This document shows positions 12,127 to 23,900 of a stretch of DNA of 64,000 nucleotides, piece by piece. The notes beneath the pieces were generated by a model. The model was given only the letters and a program-made list of their open reading frames with translations, was not told the DNA's origin and did no database searches. Source of the DNA: Paragonimus skrjabini miyazakii (Eukaryota; Platyhelminthes; Trematoda; Plagiorchiida; Troglotrematidae); NCBI GenBank assembly GCA_014338405.1, contig JTDE01002405.1:1-64000 (forward strand), in the 5' to 3' direction. Positions within the stretch are counted from its first letter, which is position 1. The number at the start of each line of letters is the position of its first letter. Position numbers and translations under genes: made by a program.

Positions 12127-13325
12127 GGTGGACGTTCAATCACTGTTTACGAGTGTTTCTTTGCACGAGACGATTGAATTTACATACAATTTTAACGAGA
12201 CTGTAGGTTTTAATGCGAAAACTCCTATGGGTTTGTTCAGATTGTCCCTACTACTGAGCGCGTAGAACAGCAGTTCTAGTTTTCATGATAAGCCTTGCCG
12301 ACAACTAGACAGAGTCGCTATGGGAAGCCCATTAGGACCGATGCTAACGGTTTTTTTCATGCCGATGGCAGAAAAATGTATTGCTCAAGATATTTCGTCA
12401 CTGCCGTTGTACGAACGTTATGTAGATCACATTCTTATGTTTGCGCAGTCTTCGTAAAATATCAATGAGATGGTGAATCGGCTCAACATATGTCGTGCTA
12501 ATCTGACATTCCCCTGTGAGCTGAAAAAGCACGAATATCTACCGTTTTCAGACAGCCATAGAAGTCACAGGGATGATGTACCAATAAAAAGGCACTTGTA
12601 TCGAAATCCCATCTGGACTGGTCAGTATATTCACTTAACAAACTTTGCACCAATAAAAAACAAGTGCTAGACGCATTTGTTCGGTGGCATGTTTTGCTGA
12701 TGAACTTCAACTGCTTACACCCACGTTGCGGTTTGATGGGTATCCGCTAAGATATATCAGTAGACACAGGCGGCAACGTAAAGAAGTATATAAGGTTTCC
12801 ACGGTTGGGAAGAAGAAAGTCTACATTGAACTACCGCTCAAAGGTGACGTTTATTCACTTCGAACCACAAAACATCTGGTTGCATCAATTTAGAAAACTG
12901 GGGTTGGAATCGTAGTCGTTGCCCGAACTCGTAAGCTACCGTTACCGTCAGTAAAAGGAGAGCAACCTACTTGCACCAAATCACACTATTTATCAATTTG
13001 TATGTATCTGCGATGAAAGTTACATCGGCAGAACCGATAGATGCTTAAACTCTAAGATGAAGGAACATCTGTCGAAATGGGTTTAAGATGTGACTGCGCA
13101 CCTTACCTTCTTCGTCCCGGGATCACGCAAACCTCCGGCCTCGTCTATCGCCAGTCACATGTTGGCCACCGGTGGCCGGATTAATCCCACATCAACATTC
13201 AGGAGTATAAAGCGTCACGCTAGTCCGCGTTTCCTGCGTTTCACTGAGGCGGTCGCGGTTAGTTGTCTCAAGCCAACATTGTGTGTACAAAAACAATTAT
13301 ATGTAAGCCTTCGATTCTCATGAAT
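12127..13325 (+). pseudogene. Penelope-like element, degenerate, RT to C-terminus
   Basis: The blocks follow in order on the plus strand. VDVQSLFTSVSLHETIEF (12.13 kb) is the DxxSLFTNVPLxETI motif. RQLDRVAMGSPLGPMLTVFF follows, then YERYVDHILMF at 12.41-12.43 kb, where the catalytic pair reads D-H instead of D-D. HLYRNPIWTGQYIHL and a KKKVYIELPLKGDV linker come next. Near 13.0 kb CICDESYIGRTDRCLN with MKEHLSKW is the GIY-YIG endonuclease core, then SSIASHMLATG and KPTLCVQKQL at the C-terminus. At least four stops or frame changes separate the blocks. The element is 5' truncated in the RT and reaches its normal protein end, so it is a 5'-truncated insertion. Confidence 0.92.
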
Positions 13326-14640
13326 CTAATACTTTTGCGCACTTGTTATCCACTTCATTTGTTATTTTATTTCTTTACCGTCCATTTTACTAGTGTCATA
13401 TATATGTTCCTCGTTATTGTTATTTGGTACTGAAGGGGCAATACGAAATGTTAGAATTTGCCAATGTAGGTCTTCTTACTAGTATGTTCAAATTTATTAA
13501 CAGAACCAACTGTTTCTTATCCACATTTACAGAAGGTACTAAACGTTGCACACACCAAACTTGACCAATTTGACCAGTACTCACAAGCGGTATAGTGTGA
13601 CCTTTCATCCTCGAGGAAACAATATATTAAACGTGTCTTCTAATCAAGTAACCAGAGTGAAACCTCGTGAGAAAAATTGAATGCAAGAAAGTCAAGGTCA
13701 TTTAGCACCGGCTTAGCTCAGAATCGACTGGTCGCGAGTTGGCAGAGCTTATTGTTCGAAACTTTGGGGTTTCTGTTACCAATGAAGGTCACTGTCCACT
13801 CCAGCTGTCTCGTAGGGACGTCTGCAAATAGCTAACCCACTCCATTCCTTCACGGAACCTGTCTTAAGGAAACAATCCTTCACCCGTCCCACCAGAGACG
13901 TACAACGCTGTCTTCTCTGAATGTTACCGCTTAATCTCCATATACACTCTTCATAAAGTAAGACACAATGGATTCAGGTAAACCAGTTCATTCTTATCTC
14001 TGTGTTCCAACTCCATTGTTCGGTAACAGAAACAACCAACCAGTGACTTGTGCCGTTAGCAGCCCACTATAATGTTGTTCTGACTAACAACGAGAGAAAT
14101 ATCTTGAAATAGCACCTAGTGATCGAAACTGGCTAAAGTAGGTTCGTAACATTCTTCCATACTGGCTGAGTATCGGTACTTTCATTTATGTGAGGACAAG
14201 TCAGTCAATGTCATCGTCAGAGTGAATGGATCATCCCGTGTTTGCATCTTGTCATGGTTCTTGATCGCACTAGCGCACAGTGCGAGTGCTATCATGACAA
14301 GAATTCCCTACCGCACATCGGACAGTGACCTAAAGTAGATGCGTCACCATGCCATATATCAAGGAACCATTCACGTGCCGTGTGCGGGGGCAGTTTCTCC
14401 GTGTTCACTCATGCATGATAGCCGTAGGTCAGGTGCTATTTATCGCGAAGGTTGCGACATAGTGAACTTGGACAGTTATCAAGTAGGCAAGTGGGAACAG
14501 ATCACGAGGTGCCATATTTCAGTTGCCAAGTCATACAAATAACTGTGAAAGATGAGATTAACAAGAGGGAGATGTGGGAACAATGTGCACAGTGTGATGT
14601 TTGATGGATGCGAAATATAGCGAAGTTTATATATACATAT
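13326..14640. other. Unassigned DNA downstream of PLE
   Basis: The left edge may hold the PLE 3' untranslated end. A stretch near 13.71-13.77 kb has weak pol III box-like sequence (TTAGCTCAGA, later GTTCGAAAC) but no foldable tRNA. No gene is seen. Confidence 0.4.
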
Positions 14641-14647
14641 ATAAATT

Positions 14648-14666
14648 TATATATATATATATATAT
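14648..14666. repeat. (TA)n microsatellite at the truncated end of an RTE element
   Basis: A pure TA run sits in a TA-rich block (14,627-14,666). The minus-strand retroelement to its right can be followed to within about 100 bp of it and no further. Confidence 0.9.
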
Positions 14667-16320
14667 GCGTTGACTGTAGGAAGGGCGGAGTGCATTTAGT
14701 GCGACTCGCGAAGTACACCAAACAAAGGTATCAAACTTGCTGACTTCGAAGTCTTGAACACTTAATCTGCATCCTTCCCTTTGCGAAGTTGACCAATCGC
14801 TTTCCTCGACTCCAGTAAATCCGCGGTGAGAGTAAGTGAAGATTTGATGACCTGTTGCGGCAAGCAGTTCACGGTCACCCAATTAATGGTAGCAGGACGA
14901 TTTAGTAGGCTACCAAAACGTTTGCGCCAGATCTTCATTATGTCCTCTGGCTGGGTGCACGAACAGCCGGTGTCCACGTTTACCAGTGCTTTAGTGGACT
15001 GGATCGATAGACAGGCGTTCGCTTTGAGCGAATCGTTGAACTCCTTATGTTGTCGGCGATCTGCGAAGCCCTGCATCCGATCATCCTGCTCCATTCACCA
15101 GTTGTCCTTGATTCCGTGAACACGTTCGGCCAGTTGACGATGGATACTCCGGAACGTGGCCTTCTTCGCTTCACTCTCTGGGTCTATTGTGGAGGCGGTA
15201 AACGCGGTATTCTTCTCTTGTACCCATTCAGCGATAACCGCGTTGTTGTTGTCGAACCACTCCGGACGTTTCTAGCCTTTGAGACCGATCGTCTAGGTGG
15301 CTGTCATAGTAATCCTTTCCTTGATAAACTGCCACATACCCTCAGGGTTAGTGAATACAGGAGCGTCGCGTAGATAAGCGGCAACTGCACGCTGGAAAGC
15401 AGCCTTCGTCTCTTAGTTTTCCAGTCGTTTGACTTCCAACTTCTGCCGGAAGATCTACAATAAATAGACTTGCATGAAAGGATAAATAATTTAGTCCTGA
15501 TCAGTTTAGGACTGGTGCTACATTCAGCGCCGAGCATCACTCGCGTGATACGCACTTCACGAATATCGTGCTGTCGCACAATCACGTAATCCAGTGAATG
15601 TTGATGACTGCTTCATAAATGGGTCCACATCATTATGTTACTCGCATCCAGCTATAATCAAGTGTTCACTGTAGCCAGCTCGTGAGTAGCACACAGATGG
15701 AGAAGACGATCACCGTTCTCATTGACTGAGCCAATGCCGTAGCGTCCGAGGTCTCCCGGCCAAGCTACCGAGTCGCGCCCGACTCGAGCGTTCAATTCAT
15801 CCAGAACAAACAGTCGGTCACTCACTGACGCCGACCGGATTGTGGCGGACAAATGATCACTGAACTTGCTCTTTGTACCATCAGAGTTACACATAGTTGG
15901 ACCATAAACACTAACAAATGTAGCACACTTACCTCGACCGAGTCGCAGGCGCATAGAGAGCATTCGAGAGCTGATGCCGTGTGGTTCGCTTATCATCAAG
16001 GCATTGATGCGATCAGCGACTGCCAACCAGACACCATGCTCCCGAGCACCGTCTGTCGGGTAACCTATCCAGTAGAAGGTGTACCCGGCACCTCCTTCCC
16101 GTAACTTACTTTGGTTCGCAAACCTGATCTCGCTCAAGGCTGCTACGTCAATTCCGTAGCGACGCAAATCCACCACGATCAGTACAGTGCGCCGTCTTTA
16201 CCGTTCGCTGGAGCTGCATCGATCCAGCAGCGTGAGCACATTCCATGCTCCAACACAGAACGTCTTGCATTCCCGGGCCTGTTTCAGGTTGGTCTTCGGG
16301 TTACTGAAACTTAGGTGGGC
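14650..16320 (-). pseudogene. RTE/SR2-type retrotransposon: endonuclease and start of RT
   Basis: Reading right to left, CVGAWNVLTLLD (usual TWNVRTLL) opens an exonuclease-endonuclease-phosphatase domain. A stop follows, then DLRRYGIDVAALSEIRF (the catalytic Glu block), a long open frame (172 codons) with FVSVYGPT, and DELNARVGRDSVAWPGDLG where active copies have GDFNARVG. After a frame break, IREVRITRVMLGAECS runs into TSPKLIRTKL; the usual SDH triad has become T-S-P. The RT N-terminal linker follows: FADRRQHKEFNDSLKA, WRKRFGSLLNRP, and AIGQLRKGKDAD just before the RT core. There it ends at a TA repeat. The endonuclease once nicked target DNA for reverse transcription; two catalytic positions are lost, so it is dead. 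Assignment to RTE rather than CR1 rests on the LLNRP linker and NARVGRD style. Confidence 0.88.
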
Positions 16321-17200
16321 ATTATCTGCTCGAGGATTATTACTGGGGGTCAGTATGAGGGGAAATGACTGGCATTAGTATATTTTCGCCTATCCACCAT
16401 GCCATGTGCAGCAGATAGAGTGGTCCGGTTTATCCTGTACGACGGCCGATGTAGTGTGGTATTTGGTTTCTGTTGAATGGTCATGGTTTTATAGGCTTAA
16501 GATACTGCCAGAACGCCTAGACCTAGACAGGAGAGCGATTAGGGCCCTCAACGAAAGCCTTTGTTTCAAAAGCCTGTACTGCAAGGCAACAGGTGACATA
16601 CACGCACACATATGCATCGGCATCGACTACCTAGAATAGACTTGATAGTCACAACCCAAGACATTCAACACATTCACACACAGATAATAACGCACAGACT
16701 AACCAACCACACATACAGAGAATCAGATCAGGCAAAAAAGAAAATATCAAAACGAACCAAAACACGGCGAACGCATCTGTCTTTTGTCTGTCTGCTCTCG
16801 TTTGGCCAATCTGACATTGCTGAACTTGCAACGACCGAGGTCGCAGTCAGCACAGCCCGCCGGATCAAAACAGCATACAAGCCTGGTAAAAACGCCAAGG
16901 TAGCAGGAAATGACAAGTGCACGTATACATGCACTGACAGTGGAATACGACATCTGTTCCTCACGCCAGGTTTTCAAACCTCGCAAAGACGGTCTGCTAC
17001 ATCTATGCACTGTGCCCAATTATCCCGTACTCTGGGCAGGAATGGTCGTTCCGAAGAAAAGGTCGCCGGTTTACAATCGATCCAGTCTCATCAATAATTG
17101 CAACCTCCTTGATACCAAACTTTCAGTCGGAAGTTCGATACCAGAACTATTGTTGCCATGCCTAATCTCTGTGAACTCTGCGGCTCTCAATTTATTAGGT
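16321..17200. other. Low-complexity, CA-rich DNA with a 161-codon frame
   Basis: This lies upstream (5' side) of the minus-strand RTE endonuclease and may include its 5' leader. The plus strand at 16,600-16,720 is rich in CACA-type sequence. The open frame at 16612-17097 (plus) has a composition driven by that bias (His, Thr, Lys, Arg), and three overlapping minus frames are equally open, so I do not call a gene. Confidence 0.4.
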
Positions 17201-20200
17201 GGTTCAAACATATGGTGGGGTTAATAATTTGCGGATTAGATCTCCTCTCAATGTTGATCGAACCAGTAACAGAATCTCGTTGGTTTGAAATGTGTTTAAC
17301 TTGTTTTACGCTTGTTCTGTTTTAAAGTTTCAGCGCCGTAACAGCCATCTAACTGGGAATTGAACAACAGACACGAAGGTTCATTTTCGTTATTGACCTT
17401 AATTAAGTAAATATTATGGGCAGTGTTTGCCTTAACTTGCTGATGTGGTGGAAACAACTGGAAATTCGAACTAGTATATGTTGTTTACGAATAAACATCT
17501 TGTTTTTGAGCACTAGTGCTAAGGAGATAAGCTACTCTCGATATCCCCAAAGGCCACTCCGTTTATTCCAAATGAAAAGTTGCGGCATTTGGGAAGTGAC
17601 ATCTAGTTTCTTTGATGAATAAGTTGTTAACACAAAATGAACAAACACGTTTTAACCATATCTGCTACAGTCAGCTCCGGTAGTCTTTGTTAGAGTTGTT
17701 TCAATCGAAATCACAATTTAGTAACTGGCTTGCTGTTCTTATGTCAATGTGCGCCGTGCGTTTTCATCCTCAGTTCATTAGTCATGATTACTTGAAACAC
17801 AATGCCGAAACATTTTGACTGCATTCATACAAAAGTTTTCACATACACCTTTAAAATAATCTCATACAAACATACTAGATTCAAATAGAATAAGTTATCA
17901 GACAAATCGATGTAACTTGGAAGGTTTTGCTCTGGAACATCAGGGCGATATGCATTTATATACAACTAGCGATTTACTGCTAAGTGTCAAGAAAAGGCTA
18001 TATTTGAGCATATTTTTCGAAGATGATGCACACGAGAGCTATTCACGTGCCACCAATGCAGATGAAGGCCGATAGGTTATTAAGCCTTTTCGAAAACGAG
18101 CTATACTTTGAAAATTGCTTTAGTTTGCCCAACCAAATGGATAATTGACAAAGTTAGTTAAAAGCTATGAGAAGACTGTGGCAATAGTATTGCTTAATTT
18201 TGGTTCATCAGAGAAGGAGAAGAGAGAGAAAAATGCACATGAGGAGATTAAAAGTCTGAAACATGCACTCAACTCACTGATGGTAATAGAATTTATTCCA
18301 AAGTTATTTGTTGCAGGATTGAAACAAAAGGTCCAGAAGTGCTTTTAATATGTCTATAACCCCGCAGAAATAAATGCTGCCGTTATGACCAGTGTTCAGC
18401 CTCTTCACATATTTCATAGGTGTAGGTCAGATTTATTGACGGACTTCTACACTAAGCCTATGTTATAGCCCTTCCAGGCGATAACCTTCTGAACTATTCA
18501 TAATCAACCAACTCATTGCCCATGAGTATTTAATCCTTGTGTATGTCCAAAATGCAATGGTCTGACCTACAATAATCGCATTAAATTCCATACAAACCAA
18601 CGTCTCTAGGAACGAATAGATCAGAAAACAGTGACAAAATAGGGTCAGAGATGTCCCAGGGAATTTTTTTCACATAATTGTTCCTGACGATGTCGGATAA
18701 CGATGGACCTGTAAGGTTCGGTGGCAGTTGCTTGCACAAATTTTAGAAATCAACTTTCGCGAATTTTGTATTGGCCACATATGTAAGGTAAATAGCGCTT
18801 TGAGCAACCAGTTCAGCCACATTGTTGTAACTGCAAGATGTGTGTCGCACCTCTGCAGAGAACCGTGCCACGTAATCGACTTCTCGGATTCAAACATGTG
18901 AAAATCCTACCTAACGCCAATCCACCCTATAGTTCACTTGTGCATGTTCTACATTCCGTGTTCACGGAATTCATTTTGAATTTTATCCAGATATTTTCAT
19001 TTTGTCGTATCATCTTTTTTGTGTAGAAATAGTAATCTGCCTATTATCGAACTTTGTTTGGAAAGTCTGAGTATAATCGTTTTTAGTGCTTAGTTTATCG
19101 CTGTTGTTTTGAACCTCTACACTGTTCCACAAGACTCTTTTGTGTATGATTGTCATATTATGTGATAATAGTTCATCATTGACCTGTTCAAAACCAATTC
19201 GTAATTATGGCACTAGAACAATCTACTGATCGAAACTGCTACATTTGCTTTCTACGTATACTCTGCTAATTTGTTCAATAACTGTCTGTGAAAGCCAACT
19301 GGCCACCGTCATCAATTTTGGAGAAAGTTCAACGAAATAATTTTAGTCCAAACTTTCTGCTTAAATTTCGTTAAAGGATTCGCGATCCACACATAGTTCA
19401 GCACCATGGTTTTCAAATATTGAACTAGTAAAGTTTAGGTTTTTCCACCACTCATAGGCTTCATAATAAAAATTACGTGATAAACAAAAGAACTAGGGTT
19501 ACGTTATTGATCCAAATATTGATTCATTGTCTGAGGCCTTTAGATCTATTGACACAAAAGTTACTAATAACCAAAAGATAATAAAGTTATTAACAACACA
19601 TATATATGTATATACACGTAACATGTAAATAGCAGTGTACCATGTGTAAACGAATTACAAAGTAGCTAACAAAATGTTCTGGCTTATCGAAATCCTGGTA
19701 CCACAATAGAAATGACTGTTATGCTTCCCCGATTGAACAAGTGATGGCTTGCTTGACAGAGGGATGGGTTGATGTGACAGTAATTGTTGAATTGTGTTTC
19801 CATTACTGCACGAAGCTGTACAAGCCTCGGAGAGAAAATCCTCTCGGCGCGACCATGTACCGCTTAGCTCGTGTCTACAAGTCCCGGGCACGATGTGTTG
19901 TGTCATTACTGTTTCAAACTTTTCATAACGTAAACACGTGTAAGAGGGCCTGATGAGTTTTGAGTTTGACAGTGTTCGTGACTAATGAAAGTCCAAAACC
20001 ATGAGCTGCATAATGTGTGCATGTGTGGGGAGATGCAAGACAGATTGAAACAGACACTAGTTGTATCGGACGAGCTGATAGGTTTTTCCACATCTAGCAA
20101 AAATATTCTCAATACAAATGCTGGCTGATTACATGTTAAACAAAATCGCCCACTGTTCTTTCCTTTTGTACTCACCGTCTAATTAGACCACCTGGCGTTC

Positions 20201-20760
20201 TTACTAAATTTCTTGTAATCAGATGATCGCAACAACCCTTATAAAGTCTGGTTAAAACAATACAGACAAACCCACTCGGACTCATTGTTCATATGGTCTA
20301 GTGGTGAGTCGCTGAGACCATACTATCGAAGACTGAAAAGTCTCCGGAAGATGGGTGCGTTTACTTCAGTGCAAGATATAGGTTTTTCTGGATGTTTCCA
20401 CATAACATTCTGCGCTGTATGTAGTCGATTGTTGATGAACTTATAACGCTAAAATTGATGATTTTGTTTCGTTCGAAATCCGGGAAATTGGACATTCCTC
20501 TTGAATCTTGTGAAAAAAACTTGGGCTACTTAAGTCGTACCAGTAGTATGGATTTTTTCCGTTGTTTAACTGTATGACATCTACTTGCTTCAGTTTCAGG
20601 TGCTGCCGACTATCCTCCTATGAACGCATGGGGGATGCCTAAGGGATCAGAATTATTTTGGATGATTATGTTTACTCAAAAATTACTAAGAAGATGTAAT
20701 TATAATCTGAATAATTTCTGGACAGTCGTCCAGGAATGAAACGTGGAAAAGTATGCTATC
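17201..20760. other. Unassigned AT-rich DNA
   Basis: No element or RNA is recognised. A Lys/Glu-rich 67-codon frame at 18145-18348 has coiled-coil-like spacing but no splice context or homology that I can name. Weak tRNA-like sequence occurs at 20.29 kb (see rejected items). Confidence 0.4.
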
Positions 20761-20769
20761 CGCCATAAA

Positions 20770-20825
20770 AAAAACCAGATTTTTAGTCCGAACACTTATC
20801 CACTACACCACGGGGTCACGGTCAC
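20770..20825 (-). repeat. SINE fragment, first tRNA-like head only
   Basis: On the minus strand GACCCCGTGGTGTAGTGGATAAGTGTTCGGAC resembles a tRNA 5' half, with TGGTGTAGTGGATAA acting as a box A. It also matches the outer part of the SINE copy at 35.7 kb, which has a GTGTTCGGATT block in the same place. The inner head with box B is absent here. This is a short, diverged match, so I am moderately sure only. Confidence 0.5.
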
Positions 20826-20855
20826 CCGGGTTGCAGGAAGTTATGTGTATTAGTT

Positions 20856-20976
20856 GCCTTAGCCGTAGTGCTTCCTTTTGCTCATAGGCTAAAATCGAAC
20901 AGCTCGCTTGCAGGCCAACAACAAATCGGCTGATCGAATTCAGCCTATGAGCAAAATAAAGCGCAACGGCTAAGGC
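20856..20976. repeat. Large inverted repeat (48 bp arms, 25 bp loop)
   Basis: The left arm 20856-20903 and right arm 20929-20976 are reverse complements at 41 of 48 positions without gaps. Outer ends are GCCTTAGCCG and CGGCTAAGGC; the inner block TTTTGCTCATAGGCT is perfect. The structure would fold into one long hairpin in DNA or RNA. It could be a foldback/MITE-type insertion, the palindromic end of a larger DNA transposon, or a hairpin RNA locus. No ORF overlaps it. It lies about 30 bp from a SINE fragment. Confidence 0.9.
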
Positions 20977-23900
20977 AGCCATTTATGGGTCTGCATGTAT
21001 TTGGCATGTGGTTGCTGATACTTTTCAATGTGATAAACAGCAGCTGTTTGCACAGGAGTGTAAAAGTGCCCATTTATTGTGGAAGCTTCTCCAGCAAAAT
21101 ATCACCTAACTTATGCGGAGGTACATGATCTATTTCGGGTTGAAAGTTTACAATAAATGTGGTTCTAAAGGCTTGAAAATTATTTCATAATGGACTGTTG
21201 ATACCTATCTTCAAACCGACAACCCAAGACTGATTTTGCCATGCTTGGACCCATTCTACAGAAGTGGTCTGTGGGGAGGACCGAAGCAGCAATTTGCCAC
21301 GTTATCAGCCAAAATTCTCATCCACCGAGACACTGTTTGTGATCAGTGTCTAGGACTGTTAAGAAATATTAGGAAACTACCGGTGGTTTCATTAATAACC
21401 ACGCAAGTTTTTATTTGAGGATAAGCGTGTACCATTAGCCCGTACGTATGTTATTTGTTTTCTTTGGCACCCAATATTCCTGGGAAGTAATGAATCTGTC
21501 GTGAAGGCCTAGCGTTCAGCCCAATGCGGTTAACTTGTCAGAAAGATTATATTTAACCTCTGGTATCACGTTTATTTCAATTGTTATACTGAATCTGTTA
21601 AGACTCAGAGGTACACCAAAACCTGTTGCTTTAAAGAGAGAAAAAATAATTGATTGAAATTGTACTCAAATTAAACTGGTTCTTCGCACAATAAGTAAAG
21701 AAAGTTAACAAGTTACAACCAGAGGGGGTCTGTGAGCGGAACGGAAAATTTAATAATTGTCTTTTTGCAATGCATTGGTGCAAAAAACGGGAATGGCTAT
21801 TGTGAAAACAGATAACTCGCAGTTAATTCTGCAAACAAAGTACTTGCCAGATCTAAAGTTAACACGCTATCGTTTCTAGGAGACAAAGATGTCGCAGTGG
21901 ATAGTACGTTGGCTATCCGCCTCTCTATCAAGTTTGTCAGTCCCTCAACCGGTTTTTGTCACCGCGTTACTCGTAAAACGTGCAACAGTCTAACATCTTT
22001 TTCAACAAATGTATTCAGAATTAACACTCTAATTCTCACTTTATATGAGAGTAGTTAGCACAGAGTCAATCGATGTGGTTGATGTACAACCTGATACGAC
22101 CTCTTGACTGTATATTCATCTTAGAAATCGTTTAATGCCAAACTGATATATTACAGGAGAATGTCCTATGGTACCGTTAGAAATCAAAGATTGCACAAAA
22201 TCGGTTTACATTTATTGCATTATAATACAATTAGTCTTTTGATGAACTGTCTGGGAAAATGTATGTTCAAGTATATAGTCGAATATGCGGAAATATATAA
22301 CTCCGCTAAAATCAGTCTGAATCCTTCAGTATTCATCGAGTTATTCGGAAGGTTAGTGAACGAATGTTTTTCACATCCAAATGAGGTTTTCAGTACAAAG
22401 CGGCGATCTGACATTCCCAACTTCTCACATAGCTTAATGACAAAGTTTTCGGTGTAGGTTAATGCAAAACTAAACAATACATCACATGCCAGTTTTCACC
22501 CTTTACAATAATCACCCCTGCGGTATACGATAAGCTGTCAGCTTTGAGTTCTGAATGGTGACAGTTGCTGTCTGAACATTACCACAGAGGACGATGTGGA
22601 ATTTATCGAACTGGCTGTTGAAAATACTTTGTCTTCAAACTAATGGGCCCGCAACTGCTGACTTTTATGGTCTGTTTAAACGGTGAACCTACGTGCATTT
22701 AGGGGACGCCTCAATCATATTAATTAAACATTAAGGTTTCTCGAGCGCACAGGTGATCAAACATTTTATGAAACAGAATGAATTAGTATTTCACAGTTTA
22801 CCAGTATTGAGCGACTAACGTCGGAAGAGGAGTACATTCCTCTCTCTTCCGTTCAAAAATTGCAAAACGATGCTCCCGTTGCTCTGTTCATGCCATCGCG
22901 TCGTAAAATATTTACATTATTATAAATATAAAATGAGGATTGCTCGAAGTTAAATAGACATTTCACAAGTAGAATAAACATATCAAAACCACTTCCACAC
23001 GAATTATTAGACTTAAGTCAACTCTCATTAGAGCAAAAGAATCGCTTATCTTTCCCACGTCCAGGATTTAAGTTTTGGTCCACGCTGTCATGGTGAAGTG
23101 TGCTAAAGTACAAGAGGTTTGGAAACATTATCATCATCAATAAACTAGATTGATTATGGGTTTGAAAATCATTTTTGGCTCATCTCAAATGTGAGCACAG
23201 TGTTGAAGTGGTAAGCATGTTAGTCCCTTGGAAAAAAATATGTCAGAATGTTGATATAGATTTGCAATACTTTAATATACTAGATGATGTGAAACTTAAA
23301 CCGGAAAGTTTTGTTTGACAGGAGGCACTATAAAAATCTGTTTGCATTCAGGTCATATGTTAAAGTTTTTCTTTACGTGAATCATATTTCTAAGTGAATT
23401 GAATTATTAGATGTGGTTAGGTAACCTCTGGGATGTTTAGCGTGTACTTCAGGTAGAATGGTAAACATTAATTTGTGATTTGGAATAAACACATATTTAT
23501 TCACATTTTGTAACTCATATATAATGCACATACTTGATGAACTGTTTTCAAATATCCATGTATTGAATAAAATTGGTATGATAGTGAATTCCTTTTCAAA
23601 AATGGTTTTACTATGAACTAAACAAAAAGTTGGAAACATTCACATCATGTAAACATTATTTTATGGTCTTTAAAATGTTAGCAAATATGATTAACATACA
23701 TTGAACTGATTGCATGCGTATTTCCAGTTCTCGCCAAAACTAGTAATGTAAGTTTGTGAAGAACTTTTATAGCTTTGGCACATAATACTCATAGTGAATT
23801 ATAGTTGGTACTAAAAACATTTCCTCTAGTGCTCTCTTTCAGCCTAACACATTATCACCGATATTCTTCTGCTTTAAATTCATTAGGAAAGGTGTTGATA

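Noticed and set aside
13708..13775. Pol III promoter-like boxes
   Set aside because: Boxes are imperfect, no arm pairs, and no second copy was seen.
16612..17097. 161-codon plus-strand gene
   Set aside because: CA-rich low-complexity DNA keeps several frames open on both strands; composition explains it.
18145..18348. Coiled-coil host exon
   Set aside because: The Lys/Glu-rich frame is short, with no splice sites and no recognisable family.
19950..19995. CTGATGAG as a second hammerhead core
   Set aside because: No CGAAA strand follows at a usable distance and no PLE lies nearby.
20285..20330. tRNA Asp/Glu-like box A (TGGTCTAGTGGTGAG)
   Set aside because: No box B or cloverleaf follows within tRNA distance.
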